Shown here: piece after piece, positions 36,508 through 49,175 of the stretch | Position numbering within the stretch: the stretch's first letter is position 1 | How the letters are laid out: each line of letters opens with the position of its first letter | Source: Gonapodya prolifera JEL478 | Lineage: Eukaryota; Monoblepharomycota; Monoblepharidomycetes; Monoblepharidales; Gonapodyaceae | Assembly: GCA_001574975.1 (NCBI GenBank) | Contig: KQ965731.1 | Location: forward strand, 1,508,202 to 1,572,201 | Length of the DNA: 64,000 nucleotides | Reading direction: 5' to 3' | Notes under the pieces: model-generated | Told to the model about the DNA's origin: nothing | Seen by the model: only the letters and a program-made list of their open reading frames with translations | Database searches by the model: none | Made by a program: the position numbers and the translations under genes

Positions 36508-38201
36508 GATTCTATTTGTTGTTGCGGAAGAGATGTACCAATAAATGGGTGATGAATTGATTTGGAACACGCAAGGATTGATTGGGGATGTGAGATTCAG
36601 ATTGAAAGTGAGTGCATCTTTTAAAGTGAACCGCACGCAAATTTACTATTCGCCGTGCTTACCAAACGGTGTACGATGTGGCGGAGAGGTGAAGGTGGCC
36701 GCGCAAGTTGCCCGTATCAAATGGTTTATCCCGCAGAAGGTACGTGGCGTCGCCGAATTAATTTCTTCAGCTGACCTCACACAGTCCGAGGCAAACTGCT
36801 GATTTCATCGATAGCAGGAAAATGGCGCAATGGCACAGCACACCAAGGTGGAAAATATTCGGAGCATTCAAAAAACCTAAAAGACTGTGTGAGGTCTCTG
36901 AGGTTATATATATACAGCCGAAAATATTGTTCTGCCCGCAAAGAGAGTGAGGCCTTGACCAGAGACGTCGGTGATCTCCAAACACAAGGCCACAGATGAG
37001 TGGAGATATGCGTAAGCCCTTACCAAACGAAGAGCCGTGGATTGTTGGATGCGCGATGAATGTGCCGTAATTGCTCGCCCGTATAGTGACCGAAGTGGGA
37101 GTGCAAACCTTGGCGGTGAAGGGAAGAATCGGAAGTCATCCAACCGTCCTCAGTCTGTCGAAACAAAAGTTTCAAAACTCCTCACAGATTCCCTCGGTTT
37201 TCACCCCGTCCGTTCTATTTACTAGGCTTATTCGAGGTGCCCGTTGCGCTATCATGGCCGGATTACGTTCGTGGAAGGTTGCCGAAGGTTCGTGATCATG
37301 GTTTCGAGAAACCAGGCCAAATTCCTTTGCGAGTGGCTACAAGAGCTTGATGCGTGCCTGGAGGAGGACGTTCCAGCAAACAAGGACATGGAGTATCGGT
37401 ACTTTGCGGAATCAATTAGCAAGGACTGCTTGAGCTGGAGGGATAGGAAAACGGCAGCCTAGGATGAGGAGCCTCTCTAAAAGGGACGTAGCACCAGTCA
37501 AGGAAACACGAAAAGACTACGTATTCTAATGTTACGTTAATATACATGATACTTCCGTTTTTTTCATGGCGGACGCACCAATCTCACTTAACCGTGCCCT
37601 CCCAAAACTAATTCATGCCGAGACGCGTGAATCACTACATCAGTTCGCTAGCGGGTGAGCTTCAGGGCATAGCCCCACCATCTTTGTAAAAGAGAAGGTG
37701 TTGAAGTTTGGGTGGGTCAACCGCGCCGGTGCAGTTCTGTTTGCCGGTGTGGGGAGGCAGAACGAACACAACCCCGCCCCATCTAGAAACAAACGCGCAT
37801 ACACTTAAAGGAGGACACAGCCGCAAGAAAATTTAGGCTCAGGCCCACTGAAAGCTAGGCCCGTGATGGAGAACGAAGGCGAACGGAGACGGGAGCGGCG
37901 GAGAAGCGAGCGAGCTGTCGAGGGTTTGCGGGCAGAAGCGGAAATCGATGGGGAGAGAGTGAGTTAAGGACTGATGGCTGATGGCAGATGGGAAAAATGC
38001 TTGGAGAAGCTAGGGACGATGAGATGTGGTTGATGGGACTGGTTCGAAGCCAAGACAGAAGGTAGCTGGTGGATGGGGACACCGGGGCACGCGCGAACAC
38101 ACGGTCAAGCTGGAAGAAATAGCTTTAGCAACGTGATGCTCCCATTGCGACACTGAGGAGCGCCCAATCCCCCATCATCACCACGTCCGGACCATCGGTG
38201 G
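36508..38201. other. Long intergenic region (1.7 kb) between MFS transporter and Rmd1-like gene
   Basis: Two diverging promoters face each other here. A TA-rich element lies at about 36902-36914. A short frame at 37301-37462 would encode about 53 residues, but no family is recognised and no splice signals support it. No RNA gene is seen. Confidence 0.5.
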
Positions 38202-40525
38202 ATGCTGACCAAATCCCTTCCACAGCCAATATTCCAAAGACCCTCCCAAGCCTCTTCTCTCCCAACGGATGCTTTTCTCTCAAACCACTCGCGAACACCC
38301 TCCCGCGCTCTGCTCTCCATTTCCCGCCGTGCATCCCTAGACGAAACCGAGCCATCACTCCCAGGCGCGTTCGTCCCCTCGCAAGTTCACGACAACCGCA
38401 CCCATCCGCATATGGGACGCTCGCAGAGTGGCCGACAGCAGCTGCTGCCTGGTACAGTGCTCAACGTTCCGAAACCGGACGGGAAGGTCCATCCGCAGAG
38501 GTGAGCATTGCTTCCTTCTCCATCACCTCAGCTCTTACCAAATCTCTTCGTCTTGATTTACTGCTCTCCACTCTCTCATACCCTTGCCCCCCCCGCCCGA
38601 CCAACCACACACCAACCTAATTCGCCCACTTAAACACACTAGAACCACAAAGACCACACAAAAACTTGTCGCTCTGCCCTCCCTCGCGCCCCTCGCCCTT
38701 CTCGATGACGCTTCCTCCTCGCCCACCCCAACCCGTGTCCTTCGGCACCCCTCCGAAGCTACTGTACCTCCCTTCGCTTCCACCTTCTACGACCACGCCG
38801 AGGACGACGCGCTGTTTCATAGGCAGGACCATGACGGATACCCCGACGCGGACTTGGACCTTGACGAGCGGGACGTGTTTGTGCGGGACTTGGTCGTTGC
38901 GGAGAACGAGATTCTCGTGCCTGATGTCGAGAGGGGATATGTGAGTACAGGGTCGGAGCAGGTTTGCAGTTTGAACGGATGCTCACCTTCCCCACTCCAG
39001 GCACCTCCACCCTCGCCCACACCGTACCCTCGCGTGACTGGGTACTGCACAGCGGACTCGTACGGTATGCCGCGACTGCAGTCTATGTTCGAAGGGAGAG
39101 GCCGGAAGTGGCGACAGTATGACGAGGCGGCGTATGTTGTCATTGAGGGCGAGGGGTGAGTTTTGTGATGCTGGGCAGGGGCAGAAAACGGCGATTGTGA
39201 CAGGCGAAGGTCATAGTGAGGAAGGTGGTTGGGAGAGTGAAGGTGGTTCAGGAACGAGACAATGTGTGGGCAAGGGAGTTTTTCGAAAGCTTTCTTACAT
39301 CTCGTAATCGTAAAAGCAGCTGAATCACTGACCCCCTTGCCTAACATCCACAGCGATCCTCTTGCCCCCGCCACGTCCCCACCCACTTCCCCCACCCGCT
39401 CCACACGCCCCCTCCTGGTGTCACCCTCAACCCCACCCAGAACGATCCCTGGACCTTCGCCTTCGACGCACGCTTCGTTCCCTCCCAGGGCTCTGTTCCT
39501 TTTCGCATTCGGTGTGGCTGTATTTTGGGGCTTCTCCGAAGCGGACGAGAGGAGAGTGCTGGAGGTGGTGCAGGAGGAAGCTCAGGGTGGGCTGGCTCAG
39601 GGCGAGTGGCAGGTGGAGGATTTGAGGTTTGAATATGAGGAGGGCCAAGAAGGAGAGGGTGGCAGGTGAGTAACGGGTTGTTCGAGGTGCCAGCGCGGTA
39701 GCTAATCTTTGAGCAAACTAATTCCAGGATTTACAACGACGTTCTCACCTTACGCACGCCCCATCATCTGGCGAAGCTTGCCCTGTCCCACGCGATCGCC
39801 CAATCGGTGAAACTCGCCGTGTACGAGTCACTCCTGTTGTCGACGCTGTCGGACACTCGGACGATCCCGCAACAGATGGCCACCAAGGGCGAGGTGGACA
39901 TGTCCAGGGGGGACGTTGTGCGCGTCGTCGGGGGGCTCTTCAGGGTCCGCACCGAGGTGAATCTCGTCAGCAATGTCCTGGACAGCCCAGAGGTGTTTTG
40001 GGACAGGCCCGAGCTGGCTCCGCTGTGAGTGGCTGCGAAGATGAAGAGAAGGACGGCTCGCCTGGACGAAATGCTCATGAAATCTTTCCATTTCATAACA
40101 GGTATAACTCGATGCGTGGTATGTATCTGCCGTGGATGATCTCTTCTTCACACCGCCCCTCACATTTGAATTCGTATAGTGTACCTGGAGATCACTCAAC
40201 GCGCTTCTGTGCTGAACCACCGTGCTCTGGTGATATCTGACCTTGTGGACGTACTCACGGAGCATCTAAATCATTCCAAGATGGACACCATCACATGGAT
40301 CATCATATGGCTCATTGTGGTCGATGTGGTCGTCATGGTCATGGAGGTTGTCGTCAAGGTGTGTGCAGGGGTCTCGGGGGATGATTGGCATTGTGACGTG
40401 TTCGACTGACGTCTGCGTGATGATAGGCGTTCAAGGCGACGAAAACTGTTGATGTGCTTGCAGGCGGTGTGGGCCTGAGAACTCTCAAATGGATTGGGGG
40501 CAGAGTGGCGGGGGTTGCCATGTAG
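38202..40525 (+). CDS. YagE/DUF155 family protein, Rmd1/Rmd8-like
   Basis: Eight exons (38202-38500, 38643-38940, 39001-39155, 39354-39665, 39728-40024, 40103-40119, 40180-40358, 40427-40525) encode 551 residues with all phases closed. The N-terminal half is Ser/Pro-rich and low in complexity. The C-terminal half is the DUF155 core (PF02582): ALFLFAFGVAVFWGFSEADE, IYNDVLTL, LALSHAIAQSVKLAVYE, VLDSPEVFWDRPEL, YLEITQRASVLNHRALVISD, and a terminal membrane segment MDTITWIIIWLIVVDVVVMV. Yeast Rmd1 and Rmd8 were linked to meiotic nuclear division and sporulation; the biochemistry is unknown. Animal RMND1 is the mitochondrial branch, but no clear presequence is seen here. Exon 6 is only 17 nt. Confidence 0.9.
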
Positions 40526-40715
40526 CCGGTGTCATTGGCAATACGAAGTGCTATGATTATGTATATTCGGTTCCATCCTCGGGAGACCCCACGTTTTCCT
40601 GCACTTTCCGCTACGATTCAATCCTCGTCTCCCTGGAGGGGAAGGCGGCTAAACTTTTCGGGCAAGACCGCTGCCCGCAAATCGATTGTGCAACTAGAGC
40701 GTTTCACCTAAGGAG

Positions 40716-43232
40716 ATGCACGACGGGAACGCACGCTCGAGCGAGGATATTCTATGGGACGTGAGTGCGTCACCCACCTCTTGCGTCTGGCAAAGCAACC
40801 TTTGGCATCAGATCAGCAGCCAAACCTCCACGAACAATCACAACTCTTCACATTTTGTGGGATCCCCCCTCCACAAAATCACAGCAAAGCATTCGAACCA
40901 GTCGAAGAGTACATTCGCGGAAATTTCAGCCTCCATACGGGCGATTTTGTCACATGTACCGTTTTTGTCGTGTGAACCATCCAAAAAGTGCAAGGGCCCA
41001 ACTGGACCAGGAAAAATTTTGTCATTGAGACCAAGGGCGGCATTTTGAATAAGAGTTTGCGCAACCTCGACGACACTACTACCCTCGCCATCTACCTATT
41101 CGCGATGAATGGGTCTGCGAAGGGAGTCCTTGGTTGGGACATTCTTAGTGGGCCTGTGACGGTCAAAGTGACGATTACGTCGCAATTCGTCTCACGTGAT
41201 GTTACGTTGCGGGTTTGTTTCCTATCATTGCAACACTGTTTTCGGGTTGTTGACGGTCGATCCCCTATATCCAGCCACGATTCAATCGGGCAACAACGAC
41301 ACAACTTTCCCCTGTGGGCTCAAATCCCTCTTATCGACGCACTCTCAACGATCACTCGAATCACTGTGTCAGCCCCCGATTCCACGACTCTCACTGGAGG
41401 CACGATCTGTGTCGCCAAGATTAAAATGAGGCCGCCACACGCCAGCAAACAAAAGAGAATAGATTCAATAATGACACCATTCTCTGATCCCATGACTCCA
41501 CTTGACCAAATCGCGCAGAGAGTGCGGAAGAGAATGGGAGAACAGGAGTTCGACCGCTTCATGAATGCATGTATTGCTCTTCAAAACACAGAAAGTCGAC
41601 CAGACGTTGCCGACTTCACTTGCTCGCTGATATTCTCGAGGAGGTTTCTTTCGGCCAGAGAGAATCTGGGGTGCAAACCAATCTACGTTACGTTGGATGA
41701 TGATTCCTTGGACGCTGTTTCGGAGCTTCTGGCCACAAATCATAACGGCATCAGTTATAGGCTGTACCTCTTTGTTCGCTCAACGTCTGGCTCCCACCGA
41801 GGAATGGTAACGTTCGATGACTACAAGTCAAACCGCGTTTCTGTACGGTTTGTCGCGTTCCAGTTTTTGTGAGTTATTCGCGTTTGTGATTTTAACACAA
41901 TGGTGCTCATATGGTATGGTTATTTCAGAAACGTCGGCACGATGATGTCACCGATGGCAATATATTTGCCCCCGACATCACGAGGCAGGTCCTGGCAAAG
42001 TCGACGAGTAAACTCGATTTTGGCTGAAGAGAAATACATGAATGGAGGGTCAATTTGCTTTGCGGTGGCCAAAGTCACGCATCTTCCTCTCGCGGTTGCA
42101 CAAATGCCCCCTTTGCCCCCCGCAAGACCGATGTACAATGCGCAAGAACAACAGGCCGAATTTCACCCAAAGACGTTGCCAAAAGCGCCATTGTTGCCTC
42201 CTTCAGGAACAGCTGACGAGCATCAGAAGCAGCGTGTGCCCACACCTGTTAATCTTGCTGGTATCTTGTGGGGAGCCAGCTGGAGAAACTCGTCGCCAGA
42301 CGTTTCTACTCAGCCGGACCAGTCGTTTGGTGGCACAGGAGTTGAGTTGCCGTCCTCGCCTCAACAACCTCAAGGGCAGGTGCCGAACATGGAAGGTCAG
42401 GGTGAACAAGTTGAAAGGTCCGATTATCAACCAGCTTATGTTGCTAGTGAGCATTCAACTGAGGTACCTCGAGACATGAATGTCAAGTTGGAGCCTAGCA
42501 TGAGCACAATGCAGGCCAACGGGCACCAAAATGGACATTCAGACATGTTGCGCTCCCAACAAGAACCACGTGCGCTTGATGTTATGATCGAGAGCCCGGA
42601 TGTGTCATCTCGCAAAAGGCCTAACCTAAATGATCCTTACCACCCAACACTTGCTGAAGCGAGTGACGGGAGAGCATCAAAGAGAGCGCGCTTAGATGGA
42701 ACAGTTGAAATGGACGCTTGCAATCATACCAGTGATGACGTCGAAATCCTGGAAGATGCTGACGTTGTGACTGCGTCTGAAACTGTGTCCTTAATTTGTC
42801 CGATAACTCTCGCAAAGATACAATGTCCGCTACGAGGACGAAATTGCCTCCACCGAAAAGCGTTTGAAGGAGCTGTGTGTTACGGCCCGACCCCTGATAT
42901 GTTTCATTTATATCTATCTCGTTCGACGCCAGGCGCTTCTCCAAATGATATTTCCTGAGGACACGTCCAAATGCATACTTTGCAACACCGAGTTGCGGCA
43001 CAGTGACCTTATTTTCGATTCGGAATTCTATCAGCTCTTGTGCCAATATCCGGAAACAGATCGGTGCATCGTGTACGCCGATGGGATGGTTGAGCCTTAC
43101 GAGTTTCACGAAGACGGAATGGAGGCGGAAATCGTGGACGCTACAAGGAGCACGATATGGGAATTTAACCTTTCCCGAAGTGTTTTAATTGTAAATGATT
43201 CACTGTATATTTCTTTCTGCATGGGTATCTGA
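40716..43232 (+). CDS. PIAS/Siz-type SP-RING protein (probable SUMO E3 ligase) with duplicated PINIT-like module
   Basis: Five exons (40716-40760, 40796-40955, 40995-41868, 41929-42874, 42933-43232) give 774 residues. The SP-RING is at residues about 650-715: VSLICPITLAKIQCPLRGRN, then CLH and KCILCN, which keep the Cys-His-Cys-Cys zinc set. Basic NLS-like clusters (SSRKRP, RASKRARLD) precede it, suggesting nuclear location. The N-terminal half contains two similar beta-rich segments: LAIYLFAMNGSAKG...GGTICVAKIKM and YRLYLFVRSTSGSHRG...GGSICFAVAKV. These resemble the PINIT substrate-binding domain. A SAP domain is not found; a SAP-like fragment lies in another frame near 40650, so the true start may be upstream. 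The gene converges with the minus-strand neighbour, with stops 9 nt apart. Confidence 0.75.
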
Positions 43233-43241
43233 ATGTATATG

Positions 43242-44202
43242 TTAACGACCTGTTTCGTCTGTATCTCTGACCCGACCTTCCAGTCCTTCGACAACCTGCT
43301 GTGTCGATAAGTTTTAGTGAACAATGAGCATTGGGATTCTGCAGAAGAGGACTTACCCTCATAAGCTCTTCCAGTCGTCTTTCTTCTTCTCTTATTTCCG
43401 CAACCAGCTCCACTTCCCGTCTGGCCATTCGCTCGGCTTCGGCTTCCAGTGACGCGAGCAAGCTGTGAAAACCGCTTCCGTGTACCGTGGCGGCGTTGCC
43501 CCGCACCTCCAAGCCCGACCGAGTGTGGAAAAGACCAAGCTCGCCAACGGGGATATCATCCACCCCATAGCGGACAGCAATTGAACCTCCACCGAGTCCC
43601 AGCTCGTCGTCCTCACTTATCAAGCCTGGTGGCTCCTCGTCGAATGTGCCCAAGTACTCCTCACCCTGGCGGAGGAAGTATGGATCGCTGGCGGCGTAGG
43701 ATGCAAAGGGGTTCTCGCCGTACATGACACGGAACTGCATGTCGAAATACTCGGATCCACCATCGTCCATGGAGTAGAGACCAGATTCGGCGTCGGGTGG
43801 GTACAAGTAGGTCAGCTCCGCCGCGCCGAATTCGTCCTCGTCGGAGGACATGTGCTCCGCGAACAACTCCTCCTCCTCGTCATCCTCGGTGTCGAAAGCG
43901 GTGGGTCTCGACAAAGGATCGAACGAAAGGTCCACGTGGACATGGTTGAGTCGACTGTCGAGATAAGCGAATGGGTAGACCGTCTCGGTACCGTCCGAAT
44001 TTTCTCTGGCGAGCAAAAGTGGAGGGAGGGAATCAGGAGCGTCGAGGTTTATTTCCGAGTCTGGCCGTGCTTCGAGAGCTGGGGGTCCGACGCTCAGCTG
44101 GTGTTGCAGGCGAATCTGAGAGCCAGATGCCATGTCGGTGCAAGATGACGGACCACGGTAGAAAGGAGGGTGTGACGATGGTCCGGTGGGTCGAGGGTTC
44201 AT
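43242..44202 (-). CDS. acidic protein with C-terminal coiled coil, unrecognised
   Basis: Two minus-strand exons (44202-43357 and 43298-43242) give 300 residues. The donor GTAAGT at 43356 and acceptor ACACAG let the coiled coil continue as QVVEGLEGRVRDTDETGR before the stop. The frame is open up to 44517, so the start could be further out; the Met at 44202 precedes the first protein-like sequence. Visible features are an acidic central region (EDDEEEELFAEHMSSDEDE), Tyr/Phe-rich segments and a terminal helix rich in Glu/Arg (LEAEAERMARREVELVAEIR). No family is recognised. The stop lies 9 nt past that of the SP-RING gene, so the two transcripts must overlap at their 3' ends. Confidence 0.6.
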
Positions 44203-44899
44203 TGGTGGGCAAACAGGGTTGTCGAGGCTCGGAACAACAAAGAATGTAACTGGGACTGTGAAATGTGGGCATGAGATGAGAAATGTGTCGCCCAAAGACC
44301 ATCGCCTCTCATTAGTCCTCTGAACCCATTTCGTCGTAACAATATCATCTGGTCTCCTCTTGTATCGCCACCGCCAAGCGGTCAAGTACTTACTTTGAGG
44401 CCAAAGCTTTCCTTCGTCAGCATGAGTGAAAGCGAGGGGGGGTGTATCATACGATAATCGTTCTCGGGGAGGTAGTGAAGCAACCATGCAGGGGCTATGT
44501 TTCGCAAACTGTTTCAATAGCGGAGAAGAATCAAGGAATTCTCTTTCGGCTTATTCTTTTTGGCTTTGGAGCTCTGCGAAGGCAATACACAAAAATTTGG
44601 GTTGCGAAGGGCGAAGGATCATTCTACCAATTGTCGATAAACTCAGGGACGATTGCCAATTTTTTGGGTAGTGTCCTTCACCCAGCGGAGAGAGGATGAA
44701 TCATCTTCGCTCAAAACCTCATGAACGCAACGCGTTGAGCTGCTATGAAAATTTTGTCAACCAAAGCCTGGACCGCCGCCACTCCGACCACGGCACCAAC
44801 CCACCAACGGATTTCTACTCTGCGACCGGCATCTGAAGACAAAGGAGCCGGTAATCTCCGGTTAAAAGCATCGCGATACGACGCACTCTATACCCATCG
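44203..44899. other. Region between the acidic coiled-coil gene and the Reeler gene
   Basis: The minus-strand frame of the acidic protein remains open to 44517 and may contain its true N-terminus or 5' leader. Beyond that no gene is recognised. The Reeler gene promoter should lie at the right end. Confidence 0.45.
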
Positions 44900-45788
44900 A
44901 TGTGGCGAGGCTTCTTCTTCGCTCTTCTGCTGATCTTTCTTGCAACACCGGATGCAACGGCATATCCCCGCGGAGGGATGCCAATTTGTCAGTACGGGGA
45001 CACTGAATCTTCGCAGTAAGATGAAAGTTCCAATCGGTCGATTGATGGTCCTGCTTAAGTGCTTGGTAACTCTTGCAAACGTCCAGAATGGCGGCCGTTC
45101 ACGGAGGGGGAGGACCACAACTAGCGGAGCTGGAAGTAACACCGGATGGAACTTCATATCGGGTTTCGATTATCGGAATAGAGTCTTACAGAGGATTGCG
45201 TAAGTTGACGCGCAGTGGTGGAAGATAGCTCCTCGATAAGTAATCATCACCCGATTTGGAAAAGTTTTGTGGGTCAGGGCTGACGGCAGCAAGCAGCATG
45301 TGGGCACTTTTAACATGGAAGGGCTTTCCAGTATGGGTCTGTGGGGGAAAGACTGCTCTCAAATGAGCGGAGCATCGTCTGGCCAAAACAGCAGTGAGTA
45401 GTGTCCATGTGTAGTGTAACCTCCCGCTGCAGTTTCCTTATGGATGCGAGCACATTTCAGCACTCTCACATATCATGTCAAACACCAAACGGAAACTTTC
45501 CTTCACATGGAGGCCAGACGCCGCAGTTGTGCCTGGGACGAACCTTCTCGCGGAGGCCATCGGTATGGTTCTGTGTCGAGCTCCCTGACATTGTTCCGTG
45601 ACTCACACCTCTCGGTAGTTGTCACGACGAATAAAGCGAACTGGTTCACTGCGAAACCGGGACGGTTCGTTGTCGCGCGACGTGAGGAATCGACAATGAC
45701 ATCGACAACTTCAACATCACATGTCCGCAATGTGTCGTTGATACGAATATCCAAAAAGAAGGGCGTGAACGGGGGGTTGTCACCGTGA
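44900..45788 (+). CDS. secreted Reeler-domain protein
   Basis: Five exons (44900-45015, 45087-45199, 45265-45393, 45461-45562, 45619-45788) encode 209 residues; no single frame covers it, and all splice phases close. The signal peptide MWRGFFFALLLIFLATPDAT is at the N-terminus. The body follows the Reeler pattern (PF02014): YRVSIIGIESYRGLLLWVRA, HVGTF, CSQM, STLSHIMSNTKRKLSFTWRP and LLAEAIVVT. Reeler domains are extracellular beta-sandwiches, found alone or joined to DOMON/cytochrome b561 parts; here the domain stands alone. The tail is Ser/Thr and Lys rich. A role in binding surface ligands is inference. The family call is moderately secure because key Cys spacing is only partly visible. Confidence 0.75.
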
Positions 45789-46023
45789 CGTTTGGAATGT
45801 GTTGTTAAACTCATGTTTTCTTGAACATTGTTTTTCCATGCTTTGTAATTAACTAACTATTGGAGCAATGTATATATGCTGTAGACTGCAAACGTTATAC
45901 AATCGAAGCCCAATGAATTAAGTGATGAGAGAGTTCGCAAGCAAGAGTTCCCAAAAGATGGAAGGGAAAAGCTCATGATAAAAAGCATAACAATCATAAT
46001 CAAGGCTAATGGTTACGAGGGCT

Positions 46024-49000
46024 TCACTTGCGCTGAGTAAGGATATACGTCACAAAGAGCTCCATCTGTGTGGAGGACAGGAGTTACAAAACGCTTTGCA
46101 TACAATGATATGTTGATACGCGACACTCGCCTTGCTTCGGACACGAGAAGCGCCCGTTTCCATTTTCGAGCGTTTGGTCAGTGCCGCCAGAATATCGTCC
46201 TTTTTACCCAAGGTGTAACGCTTGAGCTCACTAAGTGCATCACGACGAAGAGATTCCAAAGGTTCTCCACGAGAAGAGGAGCCCTCTTCCAGATTCTCGA
46301 GGGCCGGCGCTTCCAGCACACCAGCAAGAGATCTGAAGCGTTCGATGTTCTAGAGCAAGCCATCCATATAGTCCAAATCCCTCTATGTCAAAGTCTCCCA
46401 CACATCTCACCTCGAGAGTGGACGCAATCTTCTCAACATGCTTTTGAAGATGCTTGACCAAGCGTTCCATCTGACTCCTCATCTGCGACGCCTGCGCAAA
46501 CGAACTCCCATCAGTCAAAACTTCCAAGTCCGACACGTTCACCACTCCGACTGCGACCGCTGCAAGCGTCTCTGAGAAGTCGTTCAGTGCGACGTTTGAA
46601 ATGCTGGACTCGGCCTCGTGCGCGAGCTCGCGGAGTTGAGGGACGACGAGGTGTGCAATAAAGAAGCGCGCCGCGGTGATAGGACTGAAGGTATCACGAA
46701 TGGTGCACATGAGATACTTGAGGAAGCTAGGAAATGAAAAGAGAGGGGTCGAAGTTGTTCGAACAACCCGCAAAAGAAAAGCTTGCGTACGGATTTAGGT
46801 CCTCAACACATCCCGCAACTCTCTTCAATAGTTCCTCAAGGCCGTTCTTCAAGACCGAATAAACCGTCCCTATCGGCTGTGGATTCTTCTTCTTGCGGTG
46901 GAGATGTTTTGGAGTCTCCTAGGAAATGGGGAAGCGCACGAGTCAACCGCATGTGGAAGAGATTTGCACGAGGCTACGTTCTGGGACTCACAGATGACCA
47001 ATCCCAGGAATCCAACTTATTGACAAGCTGGTAGATCGACAAGATTGCGTCATTCAACGTTTCTCCCAAAGTCCTTCGTCCAATCAGCGCCAACAGGTGC
47101 GTCGCAGTAGACGCATCTGTCACACTAAACGGGTCGGTGCTACTGCTACGAGTCTCCATCTCGTGCTCTGCCTCCACGGTCTCCTCGATGACCGAAAGCA
47201 TCCAAGCCGCTCCACTCGTTCGACCGATTGCTTCCAAACACTGAGCTGTACTGTAGCGGTTCGTGGGGTTGTCGGTGATGCGCAAGAGGATTGATGGGAG
47301 GAGGAACCGCTCTCCTTCTACCATCTTTGAATGGATCCGGGTTGTGTGATGAATCCACCCGCCATTTTGCGCTGAACTGAAAACACATACCTTTTCGATC
47401 AGCTTTAAGCGAGAGCTCTCTTCATCTCTCAGATCTCTGAACTGTTGTTGCATTTCATCGGTGGACGAGCGCTTCGAGATCGCCTTGTCATTCGCCCGCC
47501 AAAACGTCTTGTACACGACTTCAACCGCATCCGCCATTGAAAGGACTCCGGCGCTCTCCAGTTTGAGAACGTATCCAACAACAAGGTTCCACAACTGCCG
47601 TCCAGATTCGTACATCGTTTTCGTGAGAGCGTCTTCGTCGGGGAAGGTACCGGTTTTTCGTTTGGACAGGGCTTTGGAGAACTTTGACAGCACCACTTTG
47701 GGGTCAGCGTGGTGCACAAGAGCGAGCAGTGTCATGCCTCTGATGGTTGTTGACGCAACGGTGCATGAGTGACGAACGCAAGAGCAAATTCGGCTTCCCC
47801 CTCCCCCCTCCCAATGCTACCAAACTCACAATTCACCGGCAAGGAACGGCCGAAGATCGATCCCTTCCCACGCCGCCCGCACAATCACTCGCAAACGATC
47901 CGGGGGTGTGAGGGTATCAAAAGCGGCGAACGGGCCCCCCTTGATGTTCCTGACAACGCCCTCGCAATGCCCCACAATCCTCTGCGCGACCAACACGCGA
48001 TGCTGTATCGCGAGCCCCGCTCCCGCTCCATCTTCATTGGCCGAGATGGCATGCGCAGGATCGTGCGCCAGAGCTTTGGCTTCGATGACGAACTTCATTG
48101 ACGAGATGTCGGGCACGTCGGGCAGAGGCTTGTCGAGCGACGGGTGGCGGATCGAGTCGGGAGCCGACGACCAGGTCACCCGCAGCGACAGGAGGTTCGC
48201 CGTGATCCCGCGGAGCCAGTCCAGGGCGGATGATTTGGCAGACGTGGGGCGTAGTTCGCGGGAACGGGCCTCGACGATGGCGTCGTAGTAGTCCCGGTAG
48301 GGAGAGCTGTATCGAGACCCGCCACGTCGTTCGACGATGGCGTGCCAGTCAGGTCCAGGCCCAGGTATGGCCTGCGCGAGTCCCTTGGGGTGGAGTATCC
48401 TCGCTCGCTCGGTTTGGAACTTGACGTTGGATTTCGCAGAGTCGAGCGCATCCTGGCGCTCCACCTCGTCGAAAAAGGAGGCGGCGCTCGGGACGTGCGA
48501 GTGCGATTTGGCGCGCTTCTTTCGTGGCGGTTCTCTGCTGGTTATCGGCTTCGTCTTTGACAACGCAGGTGCAGGTTCCATCGCGCCGTCGTCCTCGTCG
48601 TCGCTGACGTCGACGCCCGGCGGTGCTTGATCCCTCAAGAGCCGTCTGAGCTCCCTTCGATCCATACTGTAGGCGTCTTCATGTTCGGGCGGGCATAGTG
48701 CCGCGACCGGGATTGGGATCGAAATCATCTGTTCGGCGGGTCCTGGTCCTGGTGTCAAGAACCGGTCCACATGGGCCAGAATCTCTCGGATTTCGACTCG
48801 TTCACGCTTCGTCGGGATGTGACGCATGGAATCCATGGCTCGTTGCTTTTCCAGAGCCTTCTGTGATGCCTCGATCGCCTTGCATGCGTCCAGGAATGCA
48901 GTCTGGTCGACAGACAGTCGTTACAGGCCGATTCGAATCTCGAATCTCGTGTCGTACGCAATGCTTTACTCGCCTTGGCATCGCACACCGCTTTCTGAGC

Positions 49001-49175
49001 GTCGTTGTTGGGATCGCGGCTCGTGGAATGTGCGAGCAGCCGGTTCGCAATAGATTCAATCGTGTCGAGCTCCTGGTATTCCCGGAAATGAGTCGCTGTA
49101 GCGGTCAGGAGTGAGTCAATCGCACCTGCAGTAAAGCATCGCGTTCGATCCTCGCGAATGCTTGGTGTTCTGTCA
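46024..49175 (-). CDS. large conserved-looking protein with NLS, unrecognised
   Basis: Minus-strand gene of about 850-900 residues in at least eight exons. Supported joins include the exon beginning AFLDACKAIEAS, the long frame 48836-47826 (donor TT|GTGAGT), the segment from GMTLLALVHHADPK, the segment beginning MVEGERFLLPSILLRITDNP, YLKYLMCTIRDTFSP, and a last exon ending MELFVTYILTQRK at 46024. An acidic stretch and a basic cluster (EPPRKKRAKSHSH) suggest nuclear location. The remainder looks all-helical, scaffold-like. No family is recognised. The start is uncertain: Met at 49175 (MTEHQAFARIERDALL) or at 49255. It diverges from the Sec9 gene. I am confident that it is one gene but not of every exon edge. 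Confidence 0.6.

Noticed and set aside
37244-37462. Small frame in the 36.5-38.2 kb gap
   Set aside because: Short, no recognised family, no supporting splice or promoter signals; kept only as a note.
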